A DNA stretch of 64,000 nt from Aquilonibacter sp963703325 (GCA_963703325.1 OY969805.1:1178001-1242000), one strand, 5' to 3'. Numbered from the stretch's first letter, positions 1-8,224 are shown. Program-made: numbers and translations. Notes: a model not told the origin generated them from the letters alone.

Positions 1-420
1 GCTACCCACGGCGGAAAGATTGAATAGTGAGAAGCGAGCGTCTTCGCGCGGAGTTATAATCACATCGATGTCGCTTTCCGGGCCGGCATCACCGCGTGCA
101 ACGGAGCCGAACACGTCAAGGTGCTCGATGCCTTCGCGCTCAAGCGAATTACGGATCGCGCGAATCGTCGCGATGACTTTCGCGAGATCGGGAGCCCCGC
201 TTGAAGACGTGCTCCGTCCGGCGAGATCGTCGCTGGAAAGTTCCAACGCCGCGGCGATGCGGACGCCGGTCGTAAAGCGCGGTTCGGCTGAGTCGCCGGA
301 CTCGAGCTTCCGGATCGCGTTCTCAGTCACGCCGGCGGCCGCGGCTAAGCGCGCTGCAGTCATGCCGACCTCGCGCCTGCGAGCCTTGATGCGCTCCCCC
401 AATCGTGTAGCCTGTTCCAT
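1..420 (-). CDS. XRE helix-turn-helix plus nucleotidyltransferase protein (3' end off window)
   Basis: The first 140 codons are present and the gene continues beyond base 1. The N-terminus (about residues 5-65) reads as an XRE-type helix-turn-helix (AARLAAAAGVTENAIRKLES). From about residue 95 there is a minimal nucleotidyltransferase core with the signature FGSVARGDAGPESDIDV: the GS pair and the two aspartates that bind metal. XRE-MNT fusions are known from families often paired with HEPN-domain toxins as toxin-antitoxin modules; any partner would lie left of the window. The ATG at 420 is seven bases downstream of a TATACT box, so the mRNA is probably leaderless. The gene is divergent from the PadR gene. 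The domain call is firm; the toxin-antitoxin role is inferred from family habit only. Confidence 0.85.
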   Translation of the reverse strand, partial: MEQATRLGERIKARRREVGMTAARLAAAAGVTENAIRKLESGDSAEPRFTTGVRIAAALELSSDDLAGRSTSSSGAPDLAKVIATIRAIRNSLEREGIEHLDVFGSVARGDAGPESDIDVIITPREDARFSLFNLSAVGS

Positions 421-427
421 GTAGTAA

Positions 428-433
428 AGTATA
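428..433 (-). promoter_or_regulatory. -10 box TATACT of the XRE-nucleotidyltransferase gene
   Basis: On the minus strand TATACT ends seven bases before the ATG at 420, which puts the expected transcription start at or next to the A of the start codon. No good -35 hexamer is visible 16-18 bases upstream. No Shine-Dalgarno sequence could exist on such a transcript. Confidence 0.5.
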
Positions 434-453
434 CCTTGACGATAGCCTGTGCA

Positions 454-482
454 GCATATACTATGTTACACATAGTATATGC
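454..482. promoter_or_regulatory. 29-bp palindromic operator of the PadR gene
   Basis: A perfect inverted repeat has 13-base arms (GCATATACTATGT and its complement) around a 3-base centre. It contains a TATACT -10-like box at 457-462 (a TTGACG -35-like box is at 436-441, spacer 15) and runs into the ATG of the PadR gene at 479. PadR regulators typically bind ATGT...ACAT dyads, which this repeat contains, so negative autoregulation is the likely function. Confidence 0.75.
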
Positions 483-832
483 AACACGGTATAGGCGGTC
501 AGCTTCCAGGGGTCTTCGATAATCTGCGCCTGGAGCTGCGCCGAGGGTGCCTCACGCTCGCGGTCCTCTCGCAGCTGCGGACCGAACGCTACGGCTACAC
601 GCTGCGCAAGGCGCTCGAGCAAGCCGGGCTCGACATCGACGAGGGCACACTCTACCCGCTGCTGCGCCGCTTGGAAACCCAAGGGCTTTTGCAGAGCGAG
701 TGGCGCGAGGAGAACAAGCGCCGCAAGCGCTTCTACCGGCTCTCGCCGGCGGGCCAACTGATCCTCGACCAACTCACGGACGAATTGCATCGCATCAACT
801 CTTCACTCGAACGCATCACTGCGGAGTCATAA
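479..832 (+). CDS. PadR-family transcriptional regulator
   Basis: This 117-residue protein is the usual size for a short PadR regulator. Residues 25-100 form the winged helix: LAVLSQLRTERYGYTLRKAL, then DEGTLYPLLRRLETQGLL, then the basic wing EENKRRKRFYRLSPAG. The remaining C-terminus is a short dimerisation helix. The start codon lies inside a 29-bp palindrome, which suggests autoregulation. The stop is two bases before the next gene, whose HAAS-domain membrane product is the classic partner of PadR regulators, so the two form one operon. The effector is unknown. Confidence 0.9.
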   Translation: MQHGIGGQLPGVFDNLRLELRRGCLTLAVLSQLRTERYGYTLRKALEQAGLDIDEGTLYPLLRRLETQGLLQSEWREENKRRKRFYRLSPAGQLILDQLTDELHRINSSLERITAES

Positions 833-834
833 CA

Positions 835-1821
835 ATGGATATGCTCAGCCGCTATCTCTACGCCGTCAGCAACGACCTACCGAAAAAAACTGCGCGCGCC
901 GACATTATTGCCGAGATCGCCGATGACTTGCAATCGCAGATCGAAGAACGCGAAAGCGTCCTCGGGCGCCCGCTCACCGACGACGAAGAAGCCGCGTTGA
1001 TCAAAGCCTATGGCCATCCGCGCCTCGTTGCATCGCGTTACGGAAAACATCAGGCGTTGATTGGCCCTGATCTGTTCCCGTTCTATTGGCCAACACTCGT
1101 CTGCGTGCTTTCGATCATCGTGGTGCTGGATTTGTTCCTGGCGGCGGTTGCGGCAATTAAGACCGGCGACGTTGCGCGGTTTTGGGACGGCGCCGGTTTT
1201 GCGTGGGATGCGCTCTGGATCTACACGGGTGTTATCACCGTAATATTTGCGCTCATCGAACGGGTCCCCGGCGGCGGCGCATCGCCGCTGATCGCCTGGA
1301 TAACACGCTGGGATCCGCGACGGCTACCTAGGAGCGGCAGCATCGGCGTTCCTCGCAACGCGAGTTTCTTTGAGGCGCTCGGTAGCACCGGGATGCTCGT
1401 GCTTCTGCTCGATCAGGGCTGGGCGCGCCACTTCGTGCTCTTCATGCTCTACGGGCCCGCCGGAGCTGCGCTGCCGAACGTCACCTTCACCGCGGCGTGG
1501 CTTCCGCTGTACGGCATCGCAATTGCGGGGACGGCGATCCTGGCGCTGGTCAATCTTGTGACGCTCATCAATCCGCTGTGGGGCCGCGTGCGCGACATCA
1601 CGCACCTGGCGGTCAATGCCGCGCTCGTTGTCGGCTGCTCCTTCGCACTGCGCGGCGGTACGCTCATCCTCGCCCAGCCGCGGATCAATCAAATCGCGAT
1701 AGCCGCGCTGGTGATCGGGATCGCCGGTTTTACCTGCGCCGCCGCATTCAACGTGCGACGGCTCTTTCGTCACAGCTCGGCGCCGGCATACGCTCCAGGC
1801 GCATGGGAAAAGCCGATGTAA
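835..1821 (+). CDS. HAAS-domain multi-pass membrane protein (PadR-linked)
   Basis: The 328-residue product starts with a soluble helical region (residues 1-65) of the HAAS/permease-prefix type: MLSRYLYAVSNDLPKK, then EIADDLQSQIEERES, then LTDDEEAALIKAYGHP and an R-YG motif. At least six hydrophobic segments follow, near residues 80-105, 125-145, 180-205, 220-245, 255-275 and 285-305. HAAS domains are commonly encoded next to PadR regulators and are thought to act in signalling or export. It follows the PadR stop by two bases and overlaps the next membrane gene by 19 bases. No catalytic or transporter motif is recognised. Confidence 0.75.
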   Translation: MDMLSRYLYAVSNDLPKKTARADIIAEIADDLQSQIEERESVLGRPLTDDEEAALIKAYGHPRLVASRYGKHQALIGPDLFPFYWPTLVCVLSIIVVLDLFLAAVAAIKTGDVARFWDGAGFAWDALWIYTGVITVIFALIERVPGGGASPLIAWITRWDPRRLPRSGSIGVPRNASFFEALGSTGMLVLLLDQGWARHFVLFMLYGPAGAALPNVTFTAAWLPLYGIAIAGTAILALVNLVTLINPLWGRVRDITHLAVNAALVVGCSFALRGGTLILAQPRINQIAIAALVIGIAGFTCAAAFNVRRLFRHSSAPAYAPGAWEKPM

Positions 1822-2282
1822 TCGCTGCGATCGCCGCCGGTCTCACCGGCGCGGTCACAATCTTTCTCTACCTCACGATCAGTCTGCCGCTCTTCTTTCA
1901 TATCTCGCCGCTCGCGCTTTACGCCCTCGATACCGCGAATTTCATCGGCGTGTACGCCGCATTGCACGCCGGATTGCCGGGCATCCTGCTCGGTCAAGCC
2001 GGTCACGTGGCGGTGAGTTTGGTGTGGGGATTCATCTTTGTTGCGCTTGCGCAACGCTTACCGGAAGTGATCGAACGGCCGGTGCTCTGGGGCGCCGTCT
2101 ACGGCGTCGTCGTGATGCTCGTTATGCATTACGTCGTCGTACCGCTCGGGCACGCGCCGCGCATTCCCTACTCGCTGCCGGGCTTGATCAACAATCTGGT
2201 CGCGCACACGCTGTGCTTTGGTGTGCCGGTTGCGCTGGTGGCGTCGCGCGTTATGAACGCAGCTGTCCGACTTTATCTTTGA
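1803..2282 (+). CDS. small four-helix membrane protein, third gene of the PadR operon
   Basis: This 159-residue protein is mostly hydrophobic, with helices near residues 8-30, 45-90, 98-118 and 130-155. The ATG at 1803 is the first in frame, lies inside the end of the HAAS gene and is consistent with translational coupling. The pattern resembles DUF1440/DUF6789-type integral membrane proteins (IAAGLTGAVTIFLYLTISLP near the start and a conserved histidine-rich loop later), but I do not recognise it firmly. Its 3' end overlaps the convergent HD-GYP regulator gene by 32 bases. Confidence 0.65.
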   Translation: MGKADVIAAIAAGLTGAVTIFLYLTISLPLFFHISPLALYALDTANFIGVYAALHAGLPGILLGQAGHVAVSLVWGFIFVALAQRLPEVIERPVLWGAVYGVVVMLVMHYVVVPLGHAPRIPYSLPGLINNLVAHTLCFGVPVALVASRVMNAAVRLYL

Positions 2283-3273
2283 TGCGCTCGAGCGCGGATA
2301 CGATCGTCGGATCGAAGTGGGTACCGCTCTCGCGCTTGATCTGGTCGAGCGCGTGGCCGAACGTCATCGCCGGCCGGTCGGGACGCGCAGTCATCATTGC
2401 GACCAGCGCGTCGGCTACCGCAATGATCCGTCCAGAAAGCGGAATCGCTTCGCCTTTGAGCTTGCGCGGATAACCCATGCCGTCCCAGCGTTCGTGATGC
2501 GAGCGCGCCATGGCCGCCGCCGCGCTAAAGAGGCGTGAATCGGCAATCGAGAGGATCTCCGCTCCCGCCTCTGCGTGTTTTTCAATCGCGGCGCGCGACG
2601 CCGGCGACAGCAGCGCCGTCGTGCCGAGCGTCTTCTCCGCGACGCACAATTTGCCGACATCGTATACGTGCGCCGCTTCGCGCAGCACCTGCACGTCGGC
2701 GACGGAGCAGCGCGTTTCGATCGCAAGCATCACCGCGATCTCGCCCGCGAACTTCATCTTGGCCGCGCCTTCGGGATCGCGCGCCGCATAGGCGCGAGCG
2801 ATTACGTCGAGCGCTTCGCGATCGCGCGCGTGCAAACGGCGATCGGCCCCTTCGGCGCGCTCTTTGAGTTCGCGCATTTCGCCGTCGCGATCGTTCTGCA
2901 CGGTCTGCTGCGTCGCGAGGCGCCGCACGTGGCTCGCAAATTCGTCGGCCGTCACCGGCTTGTTCAGAAAGACGTTCACGCCGGCACTGAGCGCGCGATT
3001 CTTCAATTCACGATCGTCCTTGCCGGTGAGCATGATGATCGGCGTGCGCTCGCGGCCGGGTACGCCGCGCAGTTCCAAGACGAACTCGACGCCGTCCATA
3101 TCCGGCATGCTGTAGTCGACCACACAGAGCGTCGGCTCCATGCCGTTTAAGTAATGCAGCGCTTCGCGCGGGTCCGAAAAGGGGACTACCTCGCCGCCGA
3201 GCATCTTTTCGATCGCTGCAGCATACATGCGCAACGTCGGCTCGTAATCGTCAATCACCACGACCCTGGACAT
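2251..3273 (-). CDS. response regulator with degenerate HD-GYP domain
   Basis: Residues 1-125 are a receiver domain with the acidic pair DD at 8-9, phospho-acceptor Asp53 (VVDYSMPDMDG) and the conserved Thr and Lys (MLTGKD, LNKPVT). A coiled linker follows, then an HD-GYP-like domain (about 155-335). The domain keeps HHERWDGMGYP and KHAEAGAEI, but the defining HD pair reads YD (HVYDVGKL) and the usual DVFDAL reads DALVAM, so metal-binding residues are missing. Active HD-GYP proteins hydrolyse cyclic di-GMP; this copy is probably non-catalytic or altered. It is divergent from an OmpR-type regulator and has no kinase in the same transcription unit. Confidence 0.85.
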   Translation of the reverse strand: MSRVVVIDDYEPTLRMYAAAIEKMLGGEVVPFSDPREALHYLNGMEPTLCVVDYSMPDMDGVEFVLELRGVPGRERTPIIMLTGKDDRELKNRALSAGVNVFLNKPVTADEFASHVRRLATQQTVQNDRDGEMRELKERAEGADRRLHARDREALDVIARAYAARDPEGAAKMKFAGEIAVMLAIETRCSVADVQVLREAAHVYDVGKLCVAEKTLGTTALLSPASRAAIEKHAEAGAEILSIADSRLFSAAAAMARSHHERWDGMGYPRKLKGEAIPLSGRIIAVADALVAMMTARPDRPAMTFGHALDQIKRESGTHFDPTIVSALERIKDKVGQLRS

Positions 3274-3333
3274 ATCTTCTTTTTCGGCCCCTCTCCAGGA
3301 AGTCTCAACCCGGGGTACCAGTATTTAACTCAT

Positions 3334-4017
3334 ATGCCTGAAACCAAGCCGCGCGTCGCCATCATCGACGACGAACCCCGGATCCGCGAACTGCTCGAAT
3401 TGACCCTGGGCCACCACGGGTATGCCGTCCGAACGGCCCCCGACGGGCCCGCCGGTCTGGACTTGGTCAAGAATTGGGCCCCCGACGTCATCGTGCTTGA
3501 CGTGATGATGCCGATGGTCAGCGGCATCGAGCTCCTGCCGATGCTGCGCCGCGTCACCGACGCGCCGGTGGTCATGCTTTCGGCTCGCGGCGAGGTCGAT
3601 ACCAAGGTCGAGGGCCTCTCGCACGGCGCCGACGACTATCTGAGCAAGCCGTTCGAAATGCAAGAATTGATCGCGCACATCGATGCCAAGTTGCGCCGCC
3701 CGCATTTGGAAAATCGCAACGTGATCGCCTACGACGATATCAGCGTCAATCTCGACGAACACACGGTCGTGCGCGCCGGCAAACGGATTGAACTCTCGCC
3801 GCTCGAATACGATTTGTTGGTGACGCTGCTGCGCCGCCCGCGCCGAGTCTTTACGCGCGACGAATTGCTCGATCTGGTGTGGGGGAACGAGAAAGACGTC
3901 GGCCAGAACGCGGTCGAGCGCTACATCTCCTATTTGCGTGTGAAAGTCGACGAAGGGTTTACCCGGCCATTGATTCAGACGGTACGCGGCGCCGGATACA
4001 CGCTTCGTGCGGACTGA
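3334..4017 (+). CDS. OmpR/PhoB-family response regulator
   Basis: The 227-residue protein has a receiver domain (residues 5-120; DDE pocket, phospho-acceptor Asp56 in VIVLDVMMP, Lys in YLSKPFE). A winged-helix DNA-binding domain follows (about 130-225: LSPLEYDLLVTLLRRPRRVF and the terminal VRGAGYTLR hallmark). The start at the ATG at 3334 leaves only a few spare residues before the first strand. The gene overlaps the following sensor kinase by 11 bases, so the two form a cognate pair. The stimulus is not evident. Confidence 0.93.
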   Translation: MPETKPRVAIIDDEPRIRELLELTLGHHGYAVRTAPDGPAGLDLVKNWAPDVIVLDVMMPMVSGIELLPMLRRVTDAPVVMLSARGEVDTKVEGLSHGADDYLSKPFEMQELIAHIDAKLRRPHLENRNVIAYDDISVNLDEHTVVRAGKRIELSPLEYDLLVTLLRRPRRVFTRDELLDLVWGNEKDVGQNAVERYISYLRVKVDEGFTRPLIQTVRGAGYTLRAD

Positions 4018-5353
4018 ACCGACCTTCCGCAATTTTTCGCGCCGCATCACGCGCGGCTACGTGATTCTTGCGGTGGCGTTGATCGCGCTGGTGGTCGGCG
4101 CGTCGTCGGCGTTTGCGATCATCGGCTTTGCCACGACCTTCAACCAGTCAATTGACGCGGCGCAAGCCCGCATGCAGGCGCGCGTTCGCGATCTCGCCGC
4201 ACAGCATCTGACGCTCACGCAACTCGCGCCCAAGGTCATTGCCGACGAGCCCAACGCACGATCGCGCATCCTGGTGCTCGGTCCGCAGCATGGCGTTGTT
4301 GCCGGCGGCTCGGCGCAACTCGATGACTCGCAACGCTTCATCGCCGCGGCCCTGGCGCTGCGGCCGCGCTTCGTCGGCGTGCCGGGCGGCGGGACAATCG
4401 TGCTCGAACCCGACGTCGGCGACTTTTCGCACTCGCTCGTGCGCTACTGGGAGCGCATCCTGCCGATCGGCTTGATCGCGGTCGTCATCGCGTGGCTGGC
4501 CGGCCGCGTGATCACCCGGCGCGCGTTGCGCCCGCTGCGCGAAGTCAACGACGCGTTGCTCTCGATTGCCGAAGGTGACTTTACGCCGAAGCTGTTGCTG
4601 GAAAGTGATAGCAGCTTGCACGAGCTGACGCAAACGTACAACGAGGTCGCGCAGCGCCTCAACGCGGCAACCTACGAGCAACGTCGCCATGAGTCGCAGA
4701 TGCGCCAGTTCATCGCCGATGCCGGCCACGAACTGCGCACGCCGCTCACGATTTTCATGGGCTACCTCGATGCGTTGCAATCGGGAGTCGTGCAAGACGG
4801 CGACGGCGTGCGCCGGGTGCACGAAACGATGCTCGACGAGAGCCGCAAGATGCGCCGGATCATCGAGAAGCTGATCTTGCTCGCGCGCCTCGAGCGCGAC
4901 GGCGATTCGATGCTCGACCAGATCGATCTGCAATCGGTCGCCGCGCGCGCGGTTGACGCGCTGCGTCCACTGGCCGGCGAACGGCTGCATTTGGCGGCTG
5001 ACGGCAAAGCGGTCGTCGTCGGCGACGACGTCGAGCTCTACGAAGCGGTGAAGAACGTGGTCGAGAACGCGGTGCGCTATGCGCCGGCTTCGGCGGTCGA
5101 AGTTCGGGTCGGCCGTGACGGCGAAACGGCGGTTCTCGAGGTCGCCGATCAGGGCCCAGGCATGGCGCCGATCGACGTCGAGCACGCCTTCGACCGGTTC
5201 TATCGCGGCGAGTCGCACGGCGACGTCGATGGTTCGGGGCTCGGTCTCGCCATTGCTAAACGCGCCGTCGAGCGCATGGGCGGTTCCATCGGACTAGCAA
5301 GTGGTCCCGACCAAGGGACGACGGTCACGATGCGCTTCCCCGTCCAGGCCTAA
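4007..5353 (+). CDS. membrane sensor histidine kinase
   Basis: This gene starts with GTG inside the response-regulator gene. The 448-residue product has a membrane helix near residues 18-42, a roughly 100-residue extracytoplasmic sensor region, and a second helix at about 147-167. A HAMP domain follows (RALRPLREVNDALLSIAEGD). The HisKA box DAGHELRTPLT carries His241, and the ATPase domain has an N-box (NVVENAVRYAP), DQGPGMAP and GSGLGLAIAKR. All catalytic motifs are intact. It should phosphorylate the OmpR-type regulator encoded upstream. The sensor region has no motif I can tie to a ligand. Confidence 0.93.
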   Translation: MRTEPTFRNFSRRITRGYVILAVALIALVVGASSAFAIIGFATTFNQSIDAAQARMQARVRDLAAQHLTLTQLAPKVIADEPNARSRILVLGPQHGVVAGGSAQLDDSQRFIAAALALRPRFVGVPGGGTIVLEPDVGDFSHSLVRYWERILPIGLIAVVIAWLAGRVITRRALRPLREVNDALLSIAEGDFTPKLLLESDSSLHELTQTYNEVAQRLNAATYEQRRHESQMRQFIADAGHELRTPLTIFMGYLDALQSGVVQDGDGVRRVHETMLDESRKMRRIIEKLILLARLERDGDSMLDQIDLQSVAARAVDALRPLAGERLHLAADGKAVVVGDDVELYEAVKNVVENAVRYAPASAVEVRVGRDGETAVLEVADQGPGMAPIDVEHAFDRFYRGESHGDVDGSGLGLAIAKRAVERMGGSIGLASGPDQGTTVTMRFPVQA

Positions 5354-5488
5354 TTGATGGCACCCGATGTGATCGACAGCACGGTTACCCCTAAGGGGGC
5401 GACCAGGGTCGGTTTCGGCTATCCGTGGAGGCAAAGCGCCCAGCATGGCAAAGCTCCGCACAGTACCCCTGCACCCTCGGAGAACCGT
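5354..5488 (+). other. 135-base untranslated stretch before the MmyB-like regulator
   Basis: No Shine-Dalgarno sequence or coding pattern supports the upstream in-frame starts at 5354 or 5357. A short hairpin, CCCCTAAGGGG, lies near 5389-5399. Nothing here matches a riboswitch class I could align by eye. It may simply be leader and promoter sequence. Confidence 0.35.
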
Positions 5489-6292
5489 ATGCTCGACGTC
5501 CCCACCACGTTTTCCCGACGTTCAGACCTCGGTCAGTTTCTGCGTACTCGGCGCAGCGCGTTGCGCCCGATCGATGTGGGGCTCGAGGAGGATACCAACC
5601 GCCGGCACGTCGCCGGACTACGCCGCGAAGAGGTCGCCAAGCTCGCCGGCATCTCGACCACCTGGTACACCTGGATCGAACAGGCGCGCGAAATCAACTT
5701 CTCGCTCGACGTGATCGACGAGATCGGCCGCGCGCTGCTCCTCACGCCGCCCGAGGTCGCGTACCTCAAAGTGTTGGCGTCCGACGCGCCGCCGCACGAG
5801 TGCACGCTCGATCCGGAGATTCCCGATGCCCTGCGCAAGCTGGTCGAACTGCATCGCGCCGCACCGGCGTACCTCGCCACGCCGCGCTTGGATCTCTTGG
5901 TCTGGAACTCACAACTGGCCGAGATCTTCGACTACCAGGAAGACGGCAATTTGCTTTCGCGCAACGTGCTGTGGCGGATGTTCTTCGATCCGTCGCGGCG
6001 GCAGTTGTACGTCGATTGGGAAACGGCGGCACGCGGCTGCGTCGCGGTGTATCGTAATATCTACGCGACCTACTACGGCGACAAGCATTTCGATGACTTG
6101 CTGACCACGATGATGCGCGATCCGGATTTCACGCGGGTGTGGAACGACTGGGAAGTCTTACCGCCCGACGTACCGGCGTTTTTGGTGTGCCATCGTACGC
6201 TCGGCCTATGCGAGCTCGAACCGATTCAAGCAACGCTCGGCATCTCGCCGGGCTGTTACTTGGCGCTCTTTAGTTCGAAGAAGCTGAGTTAA
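5489..6292 (+). CDS. MmyB-like XRE transcriptional regulator
   Basis: The 267-residue protein has an N-terminal helix-turn-helix (about residues 10-90; signature GLRREEVAKLAGISTTWYTW followed by EQAREIN). An MmyB/MLTR ligand-binding domain follows (about 105-260: DLLVWNSQLAEIF, NVLWRMFFDPSRR, DWETAARGCVAVYR). Family members bind a fatty-acid-like or other small ligand and usually regulate a neighbouring metabolic gene. I chose the ATG at 5489 because GGAG lies six bases upstream and the HTH begins soon after. Its last four bases overlap the convergent dehydrogenase gene, so its target may be elsewhere. Confidence 0.88.
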   Translation: MLDVPTTFSRRSDLGQFLRTRRSALRPIDVGLEEDTNRRHVAGLRREEVAKLAGISTTWYTWIEQAREINFSLDVIDEIGRALLLTPPEVAYLKVLASDAPPHECTLDPEIPDALRKLVELHRAAPAYLATPRLDLLVWNSQLAEIFDYQEDGNLLSRNVLWRMFFDPSRRQLYVDWETAARGCVAVYRNIYATYYGDKHFDDLLTTMMRDPDFTRVWNDWEVLPPDVPAFLVCHRTLGLCELEPIQATLGISPGCYLALFSSKKLS

Positions 6293-7242
6293 GCGGCCGC
6301 AGCGGCGGCGCTATATTCCGCAACGATACTTTTGAGGCGCTGGGCGCTAGCGTCGACCCCCGCTTGTTCCTCTTCGGAGAGCAGCGGCCAGATCACGTCG
6401 CCGACGCCATGCTTGCCGACGACGCTCGGAAGCGACAGCGTGACGCCGTAGTTGGGCTGATACGAACCGACCGGGAGCACCGCGCGTTCATCGCGCAGGA
6501 TGCACTCCGCGACCCGGGCGACGACCATCCCGATGCCGTACTGGCTTGCGCCGATGCCTTCGATGATCGAGATGTTGGCATGACGCACGTCCTGTTCGAT
6601 CGAGCTGCGAAGCTCGTCGAAGCGGATACGGCGCTCGGCGATGAGGCGTGAAAGCGGTTGGCCGCCGACGCGCACCGACGACCAGCAGAAGACGCTGTTC
6701 GTGCCATGCTCGCTGATCACATAGGCATCGACGCTTTGCGGGCTTACGCCGAAGCGCTCGGCGAGGTGCACGCGAAAGCGCAGCGTGTCCAAGTAGGTGC
6801 TGGTGCTGAGCACGCGGTTGTGGCGAGCGAGACGGCAGGTGATGTCGACCAGCGGTTCGGGCGGGTTGGTGACAACCAGCAAGACGGCGTTCGGGGCGAC
6901 CGCGACGATTTTTGGAACGATCTCTTCGAAGACTTCGACGTTGGTGCGCAACAGACGCAGGCGCCCGAGCGGGTCGTTGCGATCGGTCGCGCCACCGGTT
7001 TTTTCATTGATGCCGGCAGCGATAATCACCAGGGCCGCGCCCGAGAGATCATCGAATTCGCCGGCACGTACGTCAACCGAAGGCGAAAGCGGCGCGCCGT
7101 AGCGCAGATCGGCCGCGACGCCTTTCGCGCGCGCGGGATACCGGTCGACCAGAACGATGTCGGTCGCTACCGCGCGCACGCACGAAGCGAGCGCGGCTGC
7201 CGCGCCGACTGCTCCGGCGCCAACGATGCCCAGCTTGTTCAT
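6289..7242 (-). CDS. lactate/malate dehydrogenase-family NAD-dependent oxidoreductase
   Basis: The 317-residue product has the Rossmann GAGAVG start (residues 5-10), VVTNPPEPL, the active-site Asp/Arg segment STYLDTLRFR and the catalytic histidine in SEHGTNSVF. Family lactate and malate dehydrogenases normally have GEHGDS and a compact substrate loop. Here both are changed: the loop reads GINEKTGGATDRNDPLGR, so the 2-hydroxyacid substrate cannot be assigned. The start at 7242 gives an ATGA overlap with the upstream TauE-like permease gene, so the two are co-translated. The pairing hints at oxidation or reduction of an organic acid or sulfonated acid that is exported or imported; that part is speculative. 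Confidence 0.82.
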   Translation of the reverse strand: MNKLGIVGAGAVGAAAALASCVRAVATDIVLVDRYPARAKGVAADLRYGAPLSPSVDVRAGEFDDLSGAALVIIAAGINEKTGGATDRNDPLGRLRLLRTNVEVFEEIVPKIVAVAPNAVLLVVTNPPEPLVDITCRLARHNRVLSTSTYLDTLRFRVHLAERFGVSPQSVDAYVISEHGTNSVFCWSSVRVGGQPLSRLIAERRIRFDELRSSIEQDVRHANISIIEGIGASQYGIGMVVARVAECILRDERAVLPVGSYQPNYGVTLSLPSVVGKHGVGDVIWPLLSEEEQAGVDASAQRLKSIVAEYSAAAAAA

Positions 7243-8102
7243 TTTGTCGTCGCTTTCGAAATTTGAATGGTGGTGGTGGCGAGGGTGGCCGCGTGGGGCT
7301 GGAACATCGGCAGATGCCGGATACTCAGGGTGATGAACGTGACGACGCAGATGACGCCGAAGATGCGCGTGAGCTGCGGCGATTTCAATTTGTTGGAGTA
7401 ACGCGCGCCGAAGTGCGCGCCGACGACGGCACCGATCGCGAGCGGAATCGCGAGCGCCCAGTCGACCCGTGCTTCGTGGATTTGCGCGAGAACGCCGGGC
7501 CAAATGTAGATCGTGGCAATGAACGATGCGGTCGGCATCGCGACGTAGGCAGGCAGTTTATAGCGCCAAAGCAGCAGCGGAATCGCGACCGTGCCGGCAC
7601 CGATACCGAACAAGCTGGAAGAAAATCCGACCAGTACGCCCATCAATGCGAACTCCCAGTTTCCGGTGCGCAGCGAGCGGTCGGATTCGAGGGCGGCGTC
7701 GTCGAGCGTCGACTGCTTCGACGGCTTGAGCATATTGTAGGCGATGAAGAGCAGCATCACGCCGTAGAGCACGTCGAACTGGCTCGAGCTCACGTACTTG
7801 AGCGCGACGACGCCGAACAACGCGCCGGCGATGCCGCCGAGGCCGATCGACCAGCCGATCCGCAGATTGATGCGCTTTTTCTTGCGCAGCGCGAAGGACG
7901 CGACCGCGACGTTGACGCCGACCATGAAGAGCGAGGTGGCAGCGACGACTTGCGGCGTGAGGTGGCCCGAAAGCCGTAGGATCGGAACGGAGATGAAACC
8001 GCCGCCGAAGCCGACGAGGCTTCCAAAGAAACATGCGACCAGCCCCAGCACGATGATGAGGAAGGAAGTCAAAATTGGCAAGCCATCAAAGATATGCTGC
8101 AT
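7239..8102 (-). CDS. TauE/SafE-family membrane transporter
   Basis: This protein of about 287 residues has eight hydrophobic helices in two homologous halves. The diagnostic glycine-rich hairpins are GSLVGFGGGFISVP in half one and GFSSSLFGIGAGTVAIP in half two. TauE/SafE proteins (COG0730) carry sulfite, sulfoacetate or other small anions. The start is either the ATG at 8102 or the GTG just before it at 8105. Its stop overlaps the dehydrogenase start by four bases, so a shared physiological substrate is likely. A promoter lies about 60 bases upstream. Confidence 0.88.
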   Translation of the reverse strand: MQHIFDGLPILTSFLIIVLGLVACFFGSLVGFGGGFISVPILRLSGHLTPQVVAATSLFMVGVNVAVASFALRKKKRINLRIGWSIGLGGIAGALFGVVALKYVSSSQFDVLYGVMLLFIAYNMLKPSKQSTLDDAALESDRSLRTGNWEFALMGVLVGFSSSLFGIGAGTVAIPLLLWRYKLPAYVAMPTASFIATIYIWPGVLAQIHEARVDWALAIPLAIGAVVGAHFGARYSNKLKSPQLTRIFGVICVVTFITLSIRHLPMFQPHAATLATTTIQISKATTK

Positions 8103-8168
8103 CACCTTACAGTTGTCGGGATCGGTAATGCGACGAACTAGGCAGGCGGGCGGTGCGGAGGTTAAGTC

Positions 8169-8198
8169 AGTGTATGCGCAGCGTAGGGGCTTTGTTAA
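8169..8198 (-). promoter_or_regulatory. sigma70-like promoter of the TauE/dehydrogenase operon
   Basis: On the minus strand TTAACA (8198-8193) and TACACT (8174-8169) are separated by 18 bases. The leader to the TauE start would be about 60 bases. The assignment rests on hexamers only. Confidence 0.5.
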
Positions 8199-8224
8199 CT
8201 TCGTTACACGAGGACGATTAAGAA

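Noticed and set aside
20..424. 134-codon plus-strand reading frame at the left edge
   Set aside because: It is the antisense shadow of the XRE-nucleotidyltransferase gene, whose minus-strand translation has clear motifs.
4148..5218. 356-codon minus-strand frame opposite the sensor kinase
   Set aside because: Antisense shadow; the kinase motifs on the plus strand are complete and in order.
5354..5488. Possible riboswitch before the MmyB-like regulator
   Set aside because: Short strings such as GCAAAGC recall the cyclic di-GMP-I class, but the conserved junctions and tetraloop-receptor elements could not be found by eye.
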